A stretch of 64,000 nt of DNA from Liquorilactobacillus mali (GTDB lineage Bacteria; Bacillota; Bacilli; Lactobacillales; Lactobacillaceae), in assembly GCF_001437155.1 (NCBI RefSeq), contig NZ_JQAR01000004.1, positions 86,022-150,021 of the forward strand. The letters run 5' to 3'. The notes beneath the pieces were generated by a model that searched no databases, was not told where the DNA came from, and saw only the letters and a list, made by a program, of their open reading frames with translations. Positions 52,433 through 61,689 of this stretch are shown here, one piece after another (positions within the stretch are counted from its first letter, which is position 1; each line of letters begins with the position of its first letter). The position numbers and the translations under genes were made by a program.

Positions 52433-52572
52433 AGAAGAGATAAACTCCTTTCTGAGTAATTTACTAGGTTTGTACGCAATTTATTGTGAATTTATGCAAA
52501 AGTGGGGGAGAATCAGAAAGAGATATGAACTAATCCTGCTAAAATACGCACATACGTTCGCTTTACAGACTA

Positions 52573-52594
52573 AATAAAAGCCCCCGAAAGGGCA
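52573..52594 (-). terminator. terminator of the minus-strand secreted-protein cluster
   Basis: On the minus strand GCCCTTTCGGGGGC is followed by TTTTATTTAG. A near copy lies at 55272-55296. Confidence 0.65.
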
Positions 52595-52603
52595 ATATAA
52601 TTT

Positions 52604-53206
52604 TTATTTCTTTGTTAATTTGATTTGTTCCAAATTAGTACTTAAAATTTCACCCTTTGTTAATTGAGCGGTAACACTTGAAACCTGACCAGTTTCAGAG
52701 TCACTAGTTATTCCTAAAATTTCATTAATCATTCCATCATTTGTGCTTAAATTACCGCTTCCCTGAAGTGCGGTTATAACATATCTACCTGCTTTTATGT
52801 CTTTTCCAACTTTCCAGTCACCAGCACTTAGAATGGTTTTCTTAATTCTTTTGCCTGTTGGAGTAAAACTTGTAGACTCTATGCCCTGAATTTGGACTTG
52901 ATCACCTTTTTTTAAATTTGTAGTATATGAATCAACCTGGCCACTATCAGTATCTACCGTTTGACCTAAAATAACATTTATTTGCCCTGTACTATCTGAA
53001 AGGTTTCCACTTCCATTGATTGATTTAATAATATATCGACCAGGTTTTATATCTCCTTTTTTACCAACTGTGAATGTTCCAGCTCCTAAAGTTGCTTGAG
53101 TAGCCTTAGCATATATGCTATTATTTGAACCTTGAGAAATGAAGGCAGTTCCTAGAAAGGCAGAAGATAAAATGATAGGTAACACAAGTTTTGATATTTT
53201 TTTCAT
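52604..53206 (-). CDS. secreted protein with two tandem repeats
   Basis: A 200-residue exported protein. Signal peptide about 1-33 (LVLPIILSSAFLGTAFI). Two repeats of about 70 residues follow, each with AG.F/W.VGK..DIK.GRY.I, GSGNLS, G.IN.ILG and TGQV.S.T..L.KG; this AGTWKVG..I..G-type pattern is seen in Firmicutes surface or stress proteins of unknown function. ATG at 53206 after GGGGGA. Last gene of the cluster. Confidence 0.8.
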   Translation of the reverse strand: MKKISKLVLPIILSSAFLGTAFISQGSNNSIYAKATQATLGAGTFTVGKKGDIKPGRYIIKSINGSGNLSDSTGQINVILGQTVDTDSGQVDSYTTNLKKGDQVQIQGIESTSFTPTGKRIKKTILSAGDWKVGKDIKAGRYVITALQGSGNLSTNDGMINEILGITSDSETGQVSSVTAQLTKGEILSTNLEQIKLTKK

Positions 53207-53229
53207 GATAATAAATTCCCCCAAGCATT

Positions 53230-53604
53230 CTATTTTACTACTGTATTTTTAGATTTTTTGTTAGAAAAAATGTGCCAAATTAAGAATAAAGCCCCAATAA
53301 TAAGTGCTAGCCAACCCCAAACAGTTAAGTCACCGTAACTTCCAGCATTTGAAACTCCCAGTAACCACGCTAAAGCCAAAAGAATAAAATTAGCAATATC
53401 TCCACCTAATTTTTTAGTTGATTTAGTAGCAAGGTAAACAATCCCAGCAACTAAATACAGAACTGCTACCAAAATTCCAGCAGATCCCCCATGCTGATGA
53501 TTGCTTTCCAAGGAATTCCCTAGCCCGGCAACCATTGATTGTAAACCAATAAAAACAGAAAGAACTATCATTAAAATACCAAAAACAAGCTTTGTAGTCT
53601 TCAT
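53230..53604 (-). CDS. hypothetical four-helix membrane protein
   Basis: A 124-residue protein with about four membrane helices (LVFGILMIVLSVFIGLQSMVAG; GILVAVLYLVAGIVYLA; FILLALAWLLG; GWLALIIGALFLIW) and a basic tail. GGGGGAG precedes the ATG. It resembles small DUF4064/TM2-like proteins but I cannot name it. It lies 23 bases upstream of the secreted protein gene. Confidence 0.75.
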   Translation of the reverse strand: MKTTKLVFGILMIVLSVFIGLQSMVAGLGNSLESNHQHGGSAGILVAVLYLVAGIVYLATKSTKKLGGDIANFILLALAWLLGVSNAGSYGDLTVWGWLALIIGALFLIWHIFSNKKSKNTVVK

Positions 53605-53659
53605 ACATAACTCCCCCTAAAAATTCAGCTTTTACCGTCGTCAGTTTTTGGACTATGTT

Positions 53660-53923
53660 TTATTTACGAACCCGAATTTTACCACAATCACGGCATTGAT
53701 ATTGATGAGCCTTATTTGATCTAGTGCCGTCTATTACTAAAGTGGAAATACCAAGTGTTGAAGTAACTGCTGCAACTTTCAATTTTGAAAAATTTTTTAC
53801 AACTTTTTCATTATGTTTAAATGGTGTTAGTAGATACGAATGATTAATATTTAGTGATGTGGTTCCTTGTTTATTAGTAATTGTTTGTATATGTTGAAGA
53901 TTGTTTCTACAACTGTATGCCAT
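53660..53923 (-). CDS. small hypothetical protein with C-terminal CxxC motif
   Basis: An 87-residue frame whose ATG overlaps the stop of the lipoprotein gene (TAATG). It ends HQYQCRDCGKIRVRK, a half zinc-ribbon, and contains cysteine near the N terminus. No ribosome site beyond coupling. It could be a remnant of a zinc-ribbon gene. Confidence 0.4.
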   Translation of the reverse strand: MAYSCRNNLQHIQTITNKQGTTSLNINHSYLLTPFKHNEKVVKNFSKLKVAAVTSTLGISTLVIDGTRSNKAHQYQCRDCGKIRVRK

Positions 53924-54543
53924 TATCGTAATGATTTTCTGTACCCAGCGGCTTGAGCATCAGCTTCACTATTAAAATACACAGCGTTAGATGAATTCAT
54001 GTGATAACCAGCTTGACCTGGGACATGATAGATATGCGATTGAGAATTTCCAATAATTTTACCAGATGTTCCGGTGTAAAGGTCATCACCACCGTTGTTA
54101 TTTGTTGTTTGAGCTACTGTAGCTTTTGAAGTTGCAGCTGCACGGCTGCTGGAAGCAGCAATTGACTGTGAAGTTGCAATTGATGAAGCTACCGATTGAG
54201 AAGAAGCTGCAGACTGAGAAGAAGCTACAGAGGCAGCAATAGAAGAAGATTGTGCAATACTAGAACTAGAAGCTAATGATTCACTTTCAGACTCTGATGA
54301 AGCTATGCTTGCTGATTCGGAAGCGGCAATTGATTCACTTTCAGATTTAGCAGCGGTCTTACTTTCAGAATTAGCTTTTTTAATAGATTCCTTTTTTGCT
54401 TTTTCTTTCTTTTGCTTAGCCTTATCAACTTTAACAATTTTTGTACTACTTTTTGATGAACTTGAACTAGCACTAGAAGTATTACTGCAACCTGCTAATG
54501 TTAATGCACAAAATATACTTAAGAAAATCCCTAACTTTTTCAT
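53923..54543 (-). CDS. serine-rich lipoprotein with Ada-type C-terminal domain
   Basis: A 206-residue lipoprotein. Signal and lipobox LTLAGC, then a long low-complexity Ser/Ala/Glu linker (about 30-150) and a C-terminal domain: SGKIIGNSQSHIYHVPGQAGYHM then VYFNSEADAQAAGYRKS. This matches the Ada-like metal-binding domain found at the ends of LAB secreted nucleases and lipoproteins, except that the usual cysteines are missing. ATG at 54543 after GGGGGAG. Confidence 0.8.
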   Translation of the reverse strand: MKKLGIFLSIFCALTLAGCSNTSSASSSSSKSSTKIVKVDKAKQKKEKAKKESIKKANSESKTAAKSESESIAASESASIASSESESESLASSSSIAQSSSIAASVASSQSAASSQSVASSIATSQSIAASSSRAAATSKATVAQTTNNNGGDDLYTGTSGKIIGNSQSHIYHVPGQAGYHMNSSNAVYFNSEADAQAAGYRKSLR

Positions 54544-54626
54544 AATGTTACTCCCCCAAATAATTTCAGCTTTTATAGTCATCAGTTTTGGACTAAATGT
54601 AGATATAAATTTTGGCTATTTAATCA

Positions 54627-55208
54627 TTAATTACCCCCATCACTGCTTGAGGATTCAGTACTTTCTTCTGCATTTTGCTGTGTTTTGTTTGTTGGTTGAC
54701 CATTATGATCAAGATAACCTTGATCCATCATATATTCAGTCTGCATTTCCCCAGAATCTTTCATATCATTAGGTGTGCTTTTCAGAGCATCATATTCTGA
54801 CATGCCCTCATATTTTATTTTATAAGCCACAGGAGACATACCATATTTATTTAAGAAACCAGTAAGAGTATTTTCGTCATAAGATATAGAACTACTACTT
54901 GAAGGTTGTACTTGAGCACTTTGAGCACTGGTGAATTGCGAGTTCTGTGAGCTAGAGTTCGATGTTATGGTTTTATTTTTTGCCTCTAATTTGATTTTTG
55001 ATTCGCTTTCTGCTTTGGATATGCTCTCAGACTCTTTTTTCTTTTTCAAAGCAATACTTGCTACTTTTTTGCTTGATTTTTTCGTCATAATGTTTTCGGA
55101 TTTTTCTTTAGACGAATTGCTGTTTTTGTTTACAGAATTATTATTTTTACATGCGGCAAATAGAAGAGAAGAAGTTGCTATCAAACCTAATAAATATATT
55201 TTTTTCAT
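54627..55208 (-). CDS. lipoprotein with Lys/Ser-rich linker, unknown C-terminal domain
   Basis: A 193-residue lipoprotein: lipobox SLLFAAC, a charged Ser/Lys/Glu linker, then TLTGFLNKYGMSPVAYKIKYEGMSEYDALKS and a short acidic tail. The C-terminal helical domain (LNKYGMSPVAYK) recurs in lactobacillus lipoproteins of unknown function. First gene of the minus-strand cluster. ATG at 55208 after GGGGAAAC. Confidence 0.78.
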   Translation of the reverse strand: MKKIYLLGLIATSSLLFAACKNNNSVNKNSNSSKEKSENIMTKKSSKKVASIALKKKKESESISKAESESKIKLEAKNKTITSNSSSQNSQFTSAQSAQVQPSSSSSISYDENTLTGFLNKYGMSPVAYKIKYEGMSEYDALKSTPNDMKDSGEMQTEYMMDQGYLDHNGQPTNKTQQNAEESTESSSSDGGN

Positions 55209-56029
55209 TTTTGTTTCCCCAAAAAACAATTTTTTACATTTAGTGAGTAATATTTGATACTTGAGTTTATTCCTAAATAAAAGCCCACAAAGGGGCAATT
55301 AATTAAAAATCTAAACGCAAGCAAACACATGATCAGAATTTGCATCAATGTGATCTTAATTGATTTAGAATTAGATAGTTGACTATATCGCCTATTTTCA
55401 ATATTGTTGTTCGAAATATAAAAAGACATAAGAATTGTGATAGCTGAAGATGTTGACTCAATTATTATGTATGATTTAACAAGAGTTAAATCATTTTATT
55501 TGCTAAATGATGTGTATTTTTGCAACTAAAATAGTTATTTTTATGTCTAAAATCGACTAAAATTCATTTGAACTCTAGTATTTGAATCTTTTTTCAATAA
55601 TATAATATCATAAATGATTGATAAATTATAAATTTTTTTGAGGATAATGAAAAAAGTTGGAAATTACTTGGGATATAAAAAAGATGTTTTATTTCTATCC
55701 ATTCTGCTTAAGATTTAATGACTATATTTTAATGTTTGAACTTGAGATTGAAGTAGTTGTACAAAATTATTATTTGGGGAGAATTACTATAAGTAGAAAT
55801 AAAGTGTAGTGTTTGAAAGTAAAATAAGGAGATAAGTTCGAGGATAGTAAAAGTGTGAAGTACTTATGGAACGCGTTTATACGGAACAAATAGAGGAGTC
55901 AGATCAAAAATTAACATTTGATCCAGCTCCTTATGAGAAAAGCTTATTATAATTTAGCATGCAAAGATTGTATTAAGTGGCTTTATCACTCGATATAGTA
56001 ATTACGTTCCATCATTGAGATGTAAGGAA
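55209..56029. other. 821-bp stretch without a supported gene
   Basis: Very AT-rich. It holds a hairpin at 55283-55296 (GCCC/GGGC, a near copy of the cluster terminator at 52573 in the same orientation), an imperfect hairpin at 55892-55934 (GGAG...GATCAAA with TTTGATC...CTCC), and probably the promoter of the lipoprotein genes. The orphan terminator copy suggests that a gene once upstream has been lost. Confidence 0.5.
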
Positions 56030-56437
56030 TCAATTTGGTGATTCATCATGTGATAAGTTGATGAAAAAGGCATTGTTCAACCTGTTGATTGTATAAAGAA
56101 CCTTACCAATCAAAGCAGAATCGTCGAGGTCTGCTTTTTTTAATATAAATGATTCCTTATTTAAAAAATCGGATAGAGGGTGGAATTGAAATTCTAATTT
56201 ATTAAGATTTTCAACACGATAGAGATGAAAGAGGAAACCTTCATCATGGGAAGTAAAGGCAACAATATCCTTTTCTCTAATATAATCCAATTTATTTCTT
56301 TTGAGTTTAGCTATACAAATGATATCGTCATTTTTTAAATATGGATTATCACTTGCAGTTAGTAACGCGCTGTATTCCAGTTCGATATTTGTGTATTTTT
56401 CATCATTGATACTGATAACTATATCTGAATTATGCAT
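56030..56437 (-). CDS. hypothetical cytoplasmic protein
   Basis: A 135-residue protein with no signal or membrane segment. It contains NDEKYTNIELEYSALLTASDNPYL and NDDIICIAKLKRNKLDYI, mixed alpha/beta, family not recognised. AAGGAG precedes the ATG. It stands alone between the accessory region and the sugar locus. Confidence 0.65.
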   Translation of the reverse strand: MHNSDIVISINDEKYTNIELEYSALLTASDNPYLKNDDIICIAKLKRNKLDYIREKDIVAFTSHDEGFLFHLYRVENLNKLEFQFHPLSDFLNKESFILKKADLDDSALIGKVLYTINRLNNAFFINLSHDESPN

Positions 56438-56785
56438 TTTAAAACTCCTTTTTTTATTGTGATATTTTACTGCTTACGACGTAAATTATTTTTCATTTTG
56501 GACACAAATACAAAAAAACAGAAATTTTTTGGTAATACGTAAATAAAAAATTAACTTATTTCAGAGGTACTGATCCTTATTTTCAACTGTATTTTTGTAT
56601 GCATCAAAATAAAATACGCATAAAAGTTTATTAATGAATTTATTTTTTGTAATTTAATTCAATCGATTGTAATTTTCCAAATTTTTTTCATATTAACTTA
56701 GATATTTCTATATTAAGGATTAATTTAATAGTAGTAATTGTTATGTAGTTTTTTAACTAACATTTTTTTGATGGGGAAAAATACA
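56438..56785. other. AT-rich gap without a gene
   Basis: I see no gene, repeat or convincing promoter here apart from the start region of the 56,030-56,437 gene. Confidence 0.5.
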
Positions 56786-56820
56786 AAATTCCTTTGTCAA
56801 AAGTATTGACAAAGGAATTT
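56786..56820 (-). terminator. terminator of the sugar operon
   Basis: AAATTCCTTTGTCAA and its exact complement form a 15-bp perfect stem with a five-base loop. On the minus strand it is followed by TTGTATTTTT. It lies 57 bases past the kinase stop. Confidence 0.88.
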
Positions 56821-56876
56821 GAAGTTTAGCCAAGGTGTTAATACAGCTTAGAAAGCATCATCTTTTAGCTTAATTA

Positions 56877-58325
56877 TTATTTTGTTAATTGCTTAATATT
56901 GTTTGCCCAAATCTTTACTTGGTTTTGTGATTGTATCTTGTCTAAGCAAGGTTTGTAAGTTTTGCTCACTGATAAAGTTAAAGTTTGATTGTTCATGCCG
57001 TTCAATGAAGTACCAACCCCACTTAGTTCTTGAATAGGAGAAATTAAAACCTTGCATTGTACAATATCTGCTAAGCGCTGCATTAAATATTGATTTGCAA
57101 TCATTCCACCATCCACATGTAAGGTCAGTTTGCTATCAGTAAATACCTGACACATTAGTGAGATGATATCATTAATTTGATAGATAATAGCGTCTAAAGC
57201 AGCACATACTATCTCATTACGTCCAGTTAAAGGTGTCATCCCAACCAAAGCTGCTTTAAGTTCTGGTTTATTATAAGGCGCGGCCATCCCGCTAAAAGCA
57301 GGAATTAAAAAAGTAGTGTCATTTTTACTGGCAGCTTGGGCCATTTCATCTGTTTCTGCTGGATCGTTGATAAGTTTGAGTCGATCTTTGAGCCAAGATA
57401 TCAATGCACCAGAATAATTGACATTTCCTTCCAAAGCATACGTTGTTTTACCTTTTCTTTTCCAAGCAACAGAAGTATTTAACCCATTCTTTGTACGCAA
57501 TAATTTTTGACCGGTATTCATCATAATTGACGAACCTGTTCCAAAAGTTACTTTAATTTCTCCTGGATGTAAACAATTTTCCGCCAATAGTGCCGATTGT
57601 GAATCTCCTAATATGCTTGTGATTGGAATAGGTTTTTCTAATGTACCAAAAAGGGTAGTTGTCCCAAAATTGCTATCTGAGTCGACAATAGTGGGAAGAT
57701 TTTTTGGATTAATACCAAATATTTCACATAGTTCAGGATCCCATTCGCAAGTTTCAATATTCATTAATTGAGTTCGACAGGCATTACTTGGCTCAGTTTT
57801 GTAGGTTCCCTCGCTTAGAAGATAAAGCAGCCAACTATCAATTGTACCCAAGCATAGGTCGCCAGTAGATAACGCCGTTTGAACAGCAGGTTCATAAGTT
57901 TGGAGCCAATTAAACTTTGAAGCTGTAAAATAAGGAGAAAGAGGTAATCCGGTTTTATATTTTATAATCTTTTCCCTTTTTTTTATGTTAGGTTGTTCTG
58001 TAACTTTAGTGGTACGGTTGTCCTGCCATACAATAGCTAAAGCCAAAGGTGCAGAAGTTCTTCTTGACCAGGCAGCAGCTGTTTCTCTTTGATTACTAAT
58101 TGTAACAGCCTTAATTGCAGCATCACCAGCGTGTGATAAAGCTTTACGAATTAAAAATTTTAAATTTGCTGCTATTTCAGTGAGATCATGACTAATCCAA
58201 CCTTGTGGATTAATGATTTGTTGATGATTTTTGGTTATTTTATATGCAATTGTGCCATCCTGTCTTACTAATAAAATTTTTGTTCCTTGCGTGCTTTGGT
58301 CAATTGCTAAAGTTAATTCAGACAT
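56877..58325 (-). CDS. FGGY-family carbohydrate kinase
   Basis: ATP-dependent sugar kinase of 482 residues with the FGGY phosphate-1 motif LAIDQSTQGTK, the N-terminal signature SNQRETAAAW...WQDNRT, the GDSQSAL and TFGTGSSIMM segments and the C-terminal VDGGMIANQYLMQ motif. It resembles glycerol kinases in SNQRET but context (transketolase, isomerase) points to a pentulose-type substrate. ATG at 58325 after AGGTGAT. Last gene of the operon. Confidence 0.9.
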   Translation of the reverse strand: MSELTLAIDQSTQGTKILLVRQDGTIAYKITKNHQQIINPQGWISHDLTEIAANLKFLIRKALSHAGDAAIKAVTISNQRETAAAWSRRTSAPLALAIVWQDNRTTKVTEQPNIKKREKIIKYKTGLPLSPYFTASKFNWLQTYEPAVQTALSTGDLCLGTIDSWLLYLLSEGTYKTEPSNACRTQLMNIETCEWDPELCEIFGINPKNLPTIVDSDSNFGTTTLFGTLEKPIPITSILGDSQSALLAENCLHPGEIKVTFGTGSSIMMNTGQKLLRTKNGLNTSVAWKRKGKTTYALEGNVNYSGALISWLKDRLKLINDPAETDEMAQAASKNDTTFLIPAFSGMAAPYNKPELKAALVGMTPLTGRNEIVCAALDAIIYQINDIISLMCQVFTDSKLTLHVDGGMIANQYLMQRLADIVQCKVLISPIQELSGVGTSLNGMNNQTLTLSVSKTYKPCLDKIQSQNQVKIWANNIKQLTK

Positions 58326-58333
58326 TATATCAC

Positions 58334-59274
58334 CTACTTTAGCCACATTTTAATTTTTTCGTTAAGTGATTTTGCATCCATACCATAGTATTTAAATACT
58401 TCATCTTGCATACCCGCAATCACTGGTTCATCAGGAAAACCAACAATTCTAATTTTATATCTCCTCTTGGTGATAAAGCTTCTGCTACAGCAGAACCAAG
58501 GCCACCATATAAACTGTGTTCCTCTAGCGTTACTATTAAATTTGTTTTATCCGCTAGTTGATTTAATAATTCAATATCTAACGGTTTGATACTGACTAAG
58601 TCAACAACAGTTGCATTAATTCCTTGCATTTTCAACAATGAAGCAGTTTCAATAGCAATATGCAGTGTTTCACCTGAGCTGACCAAAGCAACATCTGTTC
58701 CATTTTCGACAACAATATTTGCTTTGCCGGGTTTAATAAACGCATTTTTAGTATCACTATAAATGTTTGGTAATGCAACTTTTCCGATACGAACATATGC
58801 TGGTTCATTTGATATGGCAAGGTACTGGATCAATTTGGCTGCTTGGTATTGGTCAGCAGGAGTATAAACTTCCAAATTAGGTATTGCTCGCGTTATGGCT
58901 AAATCTTGCAACGAGTGATGGGTTGCCCCAAGATCTTTATAAGAGTTTCCACCAGAAATACCAATCAACTTGACATTATTATTTGAATAAGAAACATCTA
59001 CTTTTACTTGTTCAATGCTACGCATTGTCAAAAATGCAGCTGGAGCAAAAACAAAAGGACGTTTACCTGAGTGAGCTAGCCCACCAGAAACAGTGACAGA
59101 ATTTTGTTCCGCAATTCCAATTTCAACTAGTTGCTCCTCATGTTTTTTAATATAGGGTGCTAAAGAAGCGGAGCCGCGCGAATCACTGGTTACTGCTAAA
59201 ATATTTCGATCTTTATCTGCTGCTTTGGATAATTCAGCCACAATTACATCGCCGATTTTTGCTTGCTCACTCAT
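58334..59274 (-). pseudogene. transketolase C-terminal subunit, frameshifted near its 3' end
   Basis: The open frame 58420-59274 encodes 284 residues: pyrimidine-binding domain (GIAEQNSVTVSGGLAHSGK; MRSIEQVKVD) and the start of the C-terminal domain (EEHSLYGGLGSAVAEALS), then ends LELLVFLMNQ. Shifting frame near 58450-58456 restores RIVGFPDEPVIAG and continues to WLK-stop at 58334, giving the usual length of about 313. A single-base deletion best explains this. It could also be an assembly error. It overlaps the N-terminal subunit by 8 bases. Confidence 0.8.
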
Positions 59275-60097
59275 TTTTTAGACCTCCAATTATAGTTTTT
59301 AATTCTTTCACACCTTGCTGATACTGTTCATCAGATGGTACTTTATGGTGCCATTCTGCTTTATTTTCAGCAAAACTGATTCCACGTCCTTTGATAGTAT
59401 TTGCTAGAATCAGGAGCGGTTTACCAGTATGATTTTGTTTTTTTAATGAATTGACTAGTTCACTTATATCATTGCCGTTTACTTCAATAACATTAAAACC
59501 AAATGCTTCATACTTCGCCGTCAATGATTCGGAATTCATTACCTGTGTGATTGGTCCTGAAATCTGTAATTTATTATGATCAATAATTGCTGTTAAATTG
59601 TCCAAGTGATAGTTACCTGCAAACATAGCAGCTTCCCAAACTGAACCCTCTGCCTGTTCACCATCGCCCATTAAAGTGTAGACATGGTAACCACGATGAT
59701 CTAATTTACCTGCCAAAGCAATTCCGGATGCGAGACCAAGACCATGGCCTAGAGATCCAGTATTTTGTTCGATTCCATGCACATGATTTGTTGGGTGTCC
59801 AATATAAGGAGAATTGAATTGTGAATAGGATTCAAGATCTGTTTTTGGAAAATATCCTCGATCCGCAAGTACATTATAAAGAATTTCGACTGCGTGTCCT
59901 TTTGATTGAATATAATGGTCGCAATTCTGATCTTCAAAAGTTTGCGGCGTTTGATTCATGACAGTGTAATAAAGTGCTACCAAAATATCTGCACATGATA
60001 AATCTGAACCAGTATGCCCCGTTCCAGCTTTATAAATCATATTCCAAGTTGCTAACCGCATTTGAGCGGCCTTTAATTCTAGCATTTTCGTATCCAA
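59267..60097 (-). CDS. transketolase N-terminal subunit (thiamine diphosphate domain)
   Basis: A 276-residue protein carrying the ThDP/Mg-binding domain: GTGHTGSDLSCADILVALYY, SLGHGLGLASGIA, GDGEQAEGSVWEAAMFAGN and DHNKLQISG. It would pair with the C-terminal subunit to transfer a two-carbon ketol unit. TTG at 60097 lies 8 bases after AGGAGGT; an ATG at 60085 is less well placed. Split transketolases serve dedicated sugar pathways rather than the central pentose cycle. Confidence 0.92.
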   Translation of the reverse strand: MDTKMLELKAAQMRLATWNMIYKAGTGHTGSDLSCADILVALYYTVMNQTPQTFEDQNCDHYIQSKGHAVEILYNVLADRGYFPKTDLESYSQFNSPYIGHPTNHVHGIEQNTGSLGHGLGLASGIALAGKLDHRGYHVYTLMGDGEQAEGSVWEAAMFAGNYHLDNLTAIIDHNKLQISGPITQVMNSESLTAKYEAFGFNVIEVNGNDISELVNSLKKQNHTGKPLLILANTIKGRGISFAENKAEWHHKVPSDEQYQQGVKELKTIIGGLKNE

Positions 60098-60124
60098 GAT
60101 AACTACCTCCTAAATATTTTTCGT

Positions 60125-61552
60125 TCATTTGATAATACTTGTAATGTCTCCACGTAAATAAGCTTGAACTTCCTCTTCAATTGGATCGTAAAAATCGGGT
60201 GAAATTTTTAAATATTTACATGCTTCGTATAAAATTGGAACGACATCTGCTCTCACAGCTGCAATGTGATGAATGTATGGACCGTAGACCAACTTGGTTT
60301 CAAATCGATTTAAGTTAGCAAATTTAAGCCATAAATAAGTTCCTTGTTCATATGGACCAACACAAGTTTGAGCATTTCCTAATAACAATGAATAATTACC
60401 ATTATCGCCGTCAAAACGGCATAAAGTGTAATTGCCAGTTTTAGCCTCAAAAGCGACGGAACCAGGATAATCAAAAACAAAATGGGATTTGGGCAATACA
60501 GGCTTATTCTTAGCCGTAGAAAATGGGAAAACTCCTAGATGTTGTAGTAATTCACCATTTTTTTCTTCAGGGTGACGACAATTAACATCAGCAAAAATAG
60601 CTTTCTCCATTCCCATGGTTGCAGCTTCAACTAGTAATTCAGAAATTACTCCATGAATATCAGTCTCACAAGTTACGGGGGTCCCTTCGTCCTGTAATAA
60701 GGATTCTGTAGCATAAGGCAAGATCCCAATTTCATCCTGTAATGCGGTCCAGCATTGAATAGCGCCTGAATTGCAACCGTATTCATTCATTTTATTAGTT
60801 AAGGCGACTTTAAGAACTGCAATCATTTCCAGATCTTTGTTACTAACTTCAATTTCTGCAATTTCTTTTAACTTGTTAATTGTTGTTGAAATTTTTGGAT
60901 CGTTATCAGCTTGTAAACGATGAATTTCTTGAGTTAATTCAGGTAGCGGAATAGGGGAAAGAGAAATATTGAATCTTTCTAGCAATTCGCCTTCATTGAT
61001 CATAGTTGACCAGAAATCAAATGGACGCGGTCCAACTTGCAGGATACGAGTATTTTTAAAAGTTTTTACAACGTTACAAACTCTGATAAAATCCTTAATG
61101 CCTTTCTCAAATTCTGGATCTTCAAGGCCAACATTAACCAAGTAAGTAAAAGGAACTTGGAATCGACGTAGAACTTTGCCAATTGCAAATAGACCGCATT
61201 GAGTATCACGCAATCGCGAACCATCAGGTGCTGGAGCCTCATCTTTTGGCCCCCATAATAAAACAGGTACATCAAATTGTTTAGCCAGTCGAGCACATTC
61301 ATATTCTGTACCAAAATTTTCATTTGCTAAAAATAATCCATCAATATTTGCATTTTTAAATTTGTGTGCAATCTTTTTCATTCCATCGTCATCGTAGAGT
61401 AGTCCATCACTATTTATATCTGTAATATCAACAAAATCTATATTTAATTCATTCATCTTGTTACGAGTAAGATTAGCAAATTTTATCGCTGCATCGGCTG
61501 AAAAAATGTTACGTCTTGTTGGAGCAAATCCTAGTTTAATTTTATTGTCCAC
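60125..61552 (-). CDS. L-fucose/L-arabinose isomerase family protein
   Basis: A 475-residue protein of the FucI/AraA-like fold. ANIDGLFLANENFGTEYECARLA, VLLWGPKDEAPAPDGSRLRD, ALQDEIGILPYATESLLQDEG and PVTCETDIHG are the conserved blocks, the last two carrying probable metal-binding acidic residues. It probably interconverts an aldose and ketose that the kinase and transketolase then process. First gene of the minus-strand operon, divergent from lacI. Confidence 0.9.
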   Translation of the reverse strand: MDNKIKLGFAPTRRNIFSADAAIKFANLTRNKMNELNIDFVDITDINSDGLLYDDDGMKKIAHKFKNANIDGLFLANENFGTEYECARLAKQFDVPVLLWGPKDEAPAPDGSRLRDTQCGLFAIGKVLRRFQVPFTYLVNVGLEDPEFEKGIKDFIRVCNVVKTFKNTRILQVGPRPFDFWSTMINEGELLERFNISLSPIPLPELTQEIHRLQADNDPKISTTINKLKEIAEIEVSNKDLEMIAVLKVALTNKMNEYGCNSGAIQCWTALQDEIGILPYATESLLQDEGTPVTCETDIHGVISELLVEAATMGMEKAIFADVNCRHPEEKNGELLQHLGVFPFSTAKNKPVLPKSHFVFDYPGSVAFEAKTGNYTLCRFDGDNGNYSLLLGNAQTCVGPYEQGTYLWLKFANLNRFETKLVYGPYIHHIAAVRADVVPILYEACKYLKISPDFYDPIEEEVQAYLRGDITSIIK

Positions 61553-61589
61553 ACTAAATCACTCTCCTAAACTAATTCTTATTTTTACA

Positions 61590-61675
61590 AAACTAAGTGT
61601 ATTATTTTAGAAAGAAAAAAAGCAATACAATTGCAAAATAATTTTTAATTTAGTATTATTTTAGTGGAACTAAAA
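61590..61675. promoter_or_regulatory. divergent promoter region with operator palindrome
   Basis: TTTTAGTGGAACTAAAA (61659-61675) is a perfect palindrome with 7-bp arms just before lacI. TATTATTTTAG occurs at 61600-61610 and 61654-61664. TTGCAA (61631) with TATTAT 16-17 bases on can serve the regulator; the complementary TTGTATTGC box can serve the isomerase operon. LacI control is inferred from position. Confidence 0.5.
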
Positions 61676-61689
61676 AGGTGGAATGAAAA

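Noticed and set aside
54305..55257. Long plus-strand open frames opposite the serine-rich lipoproteins
   Set aside because: They arise from low-complexity Ser codons read backwards; the minus-strand genes have signal peptides, lipoboxes and ribosome sites.
55205..55429. 74-codon minus-strand frame upstream of the lipoprotein genes
   Set aside because: It overlaps the lipoprotein start and spans the orphan terminator hairpin, with no ribosome site.
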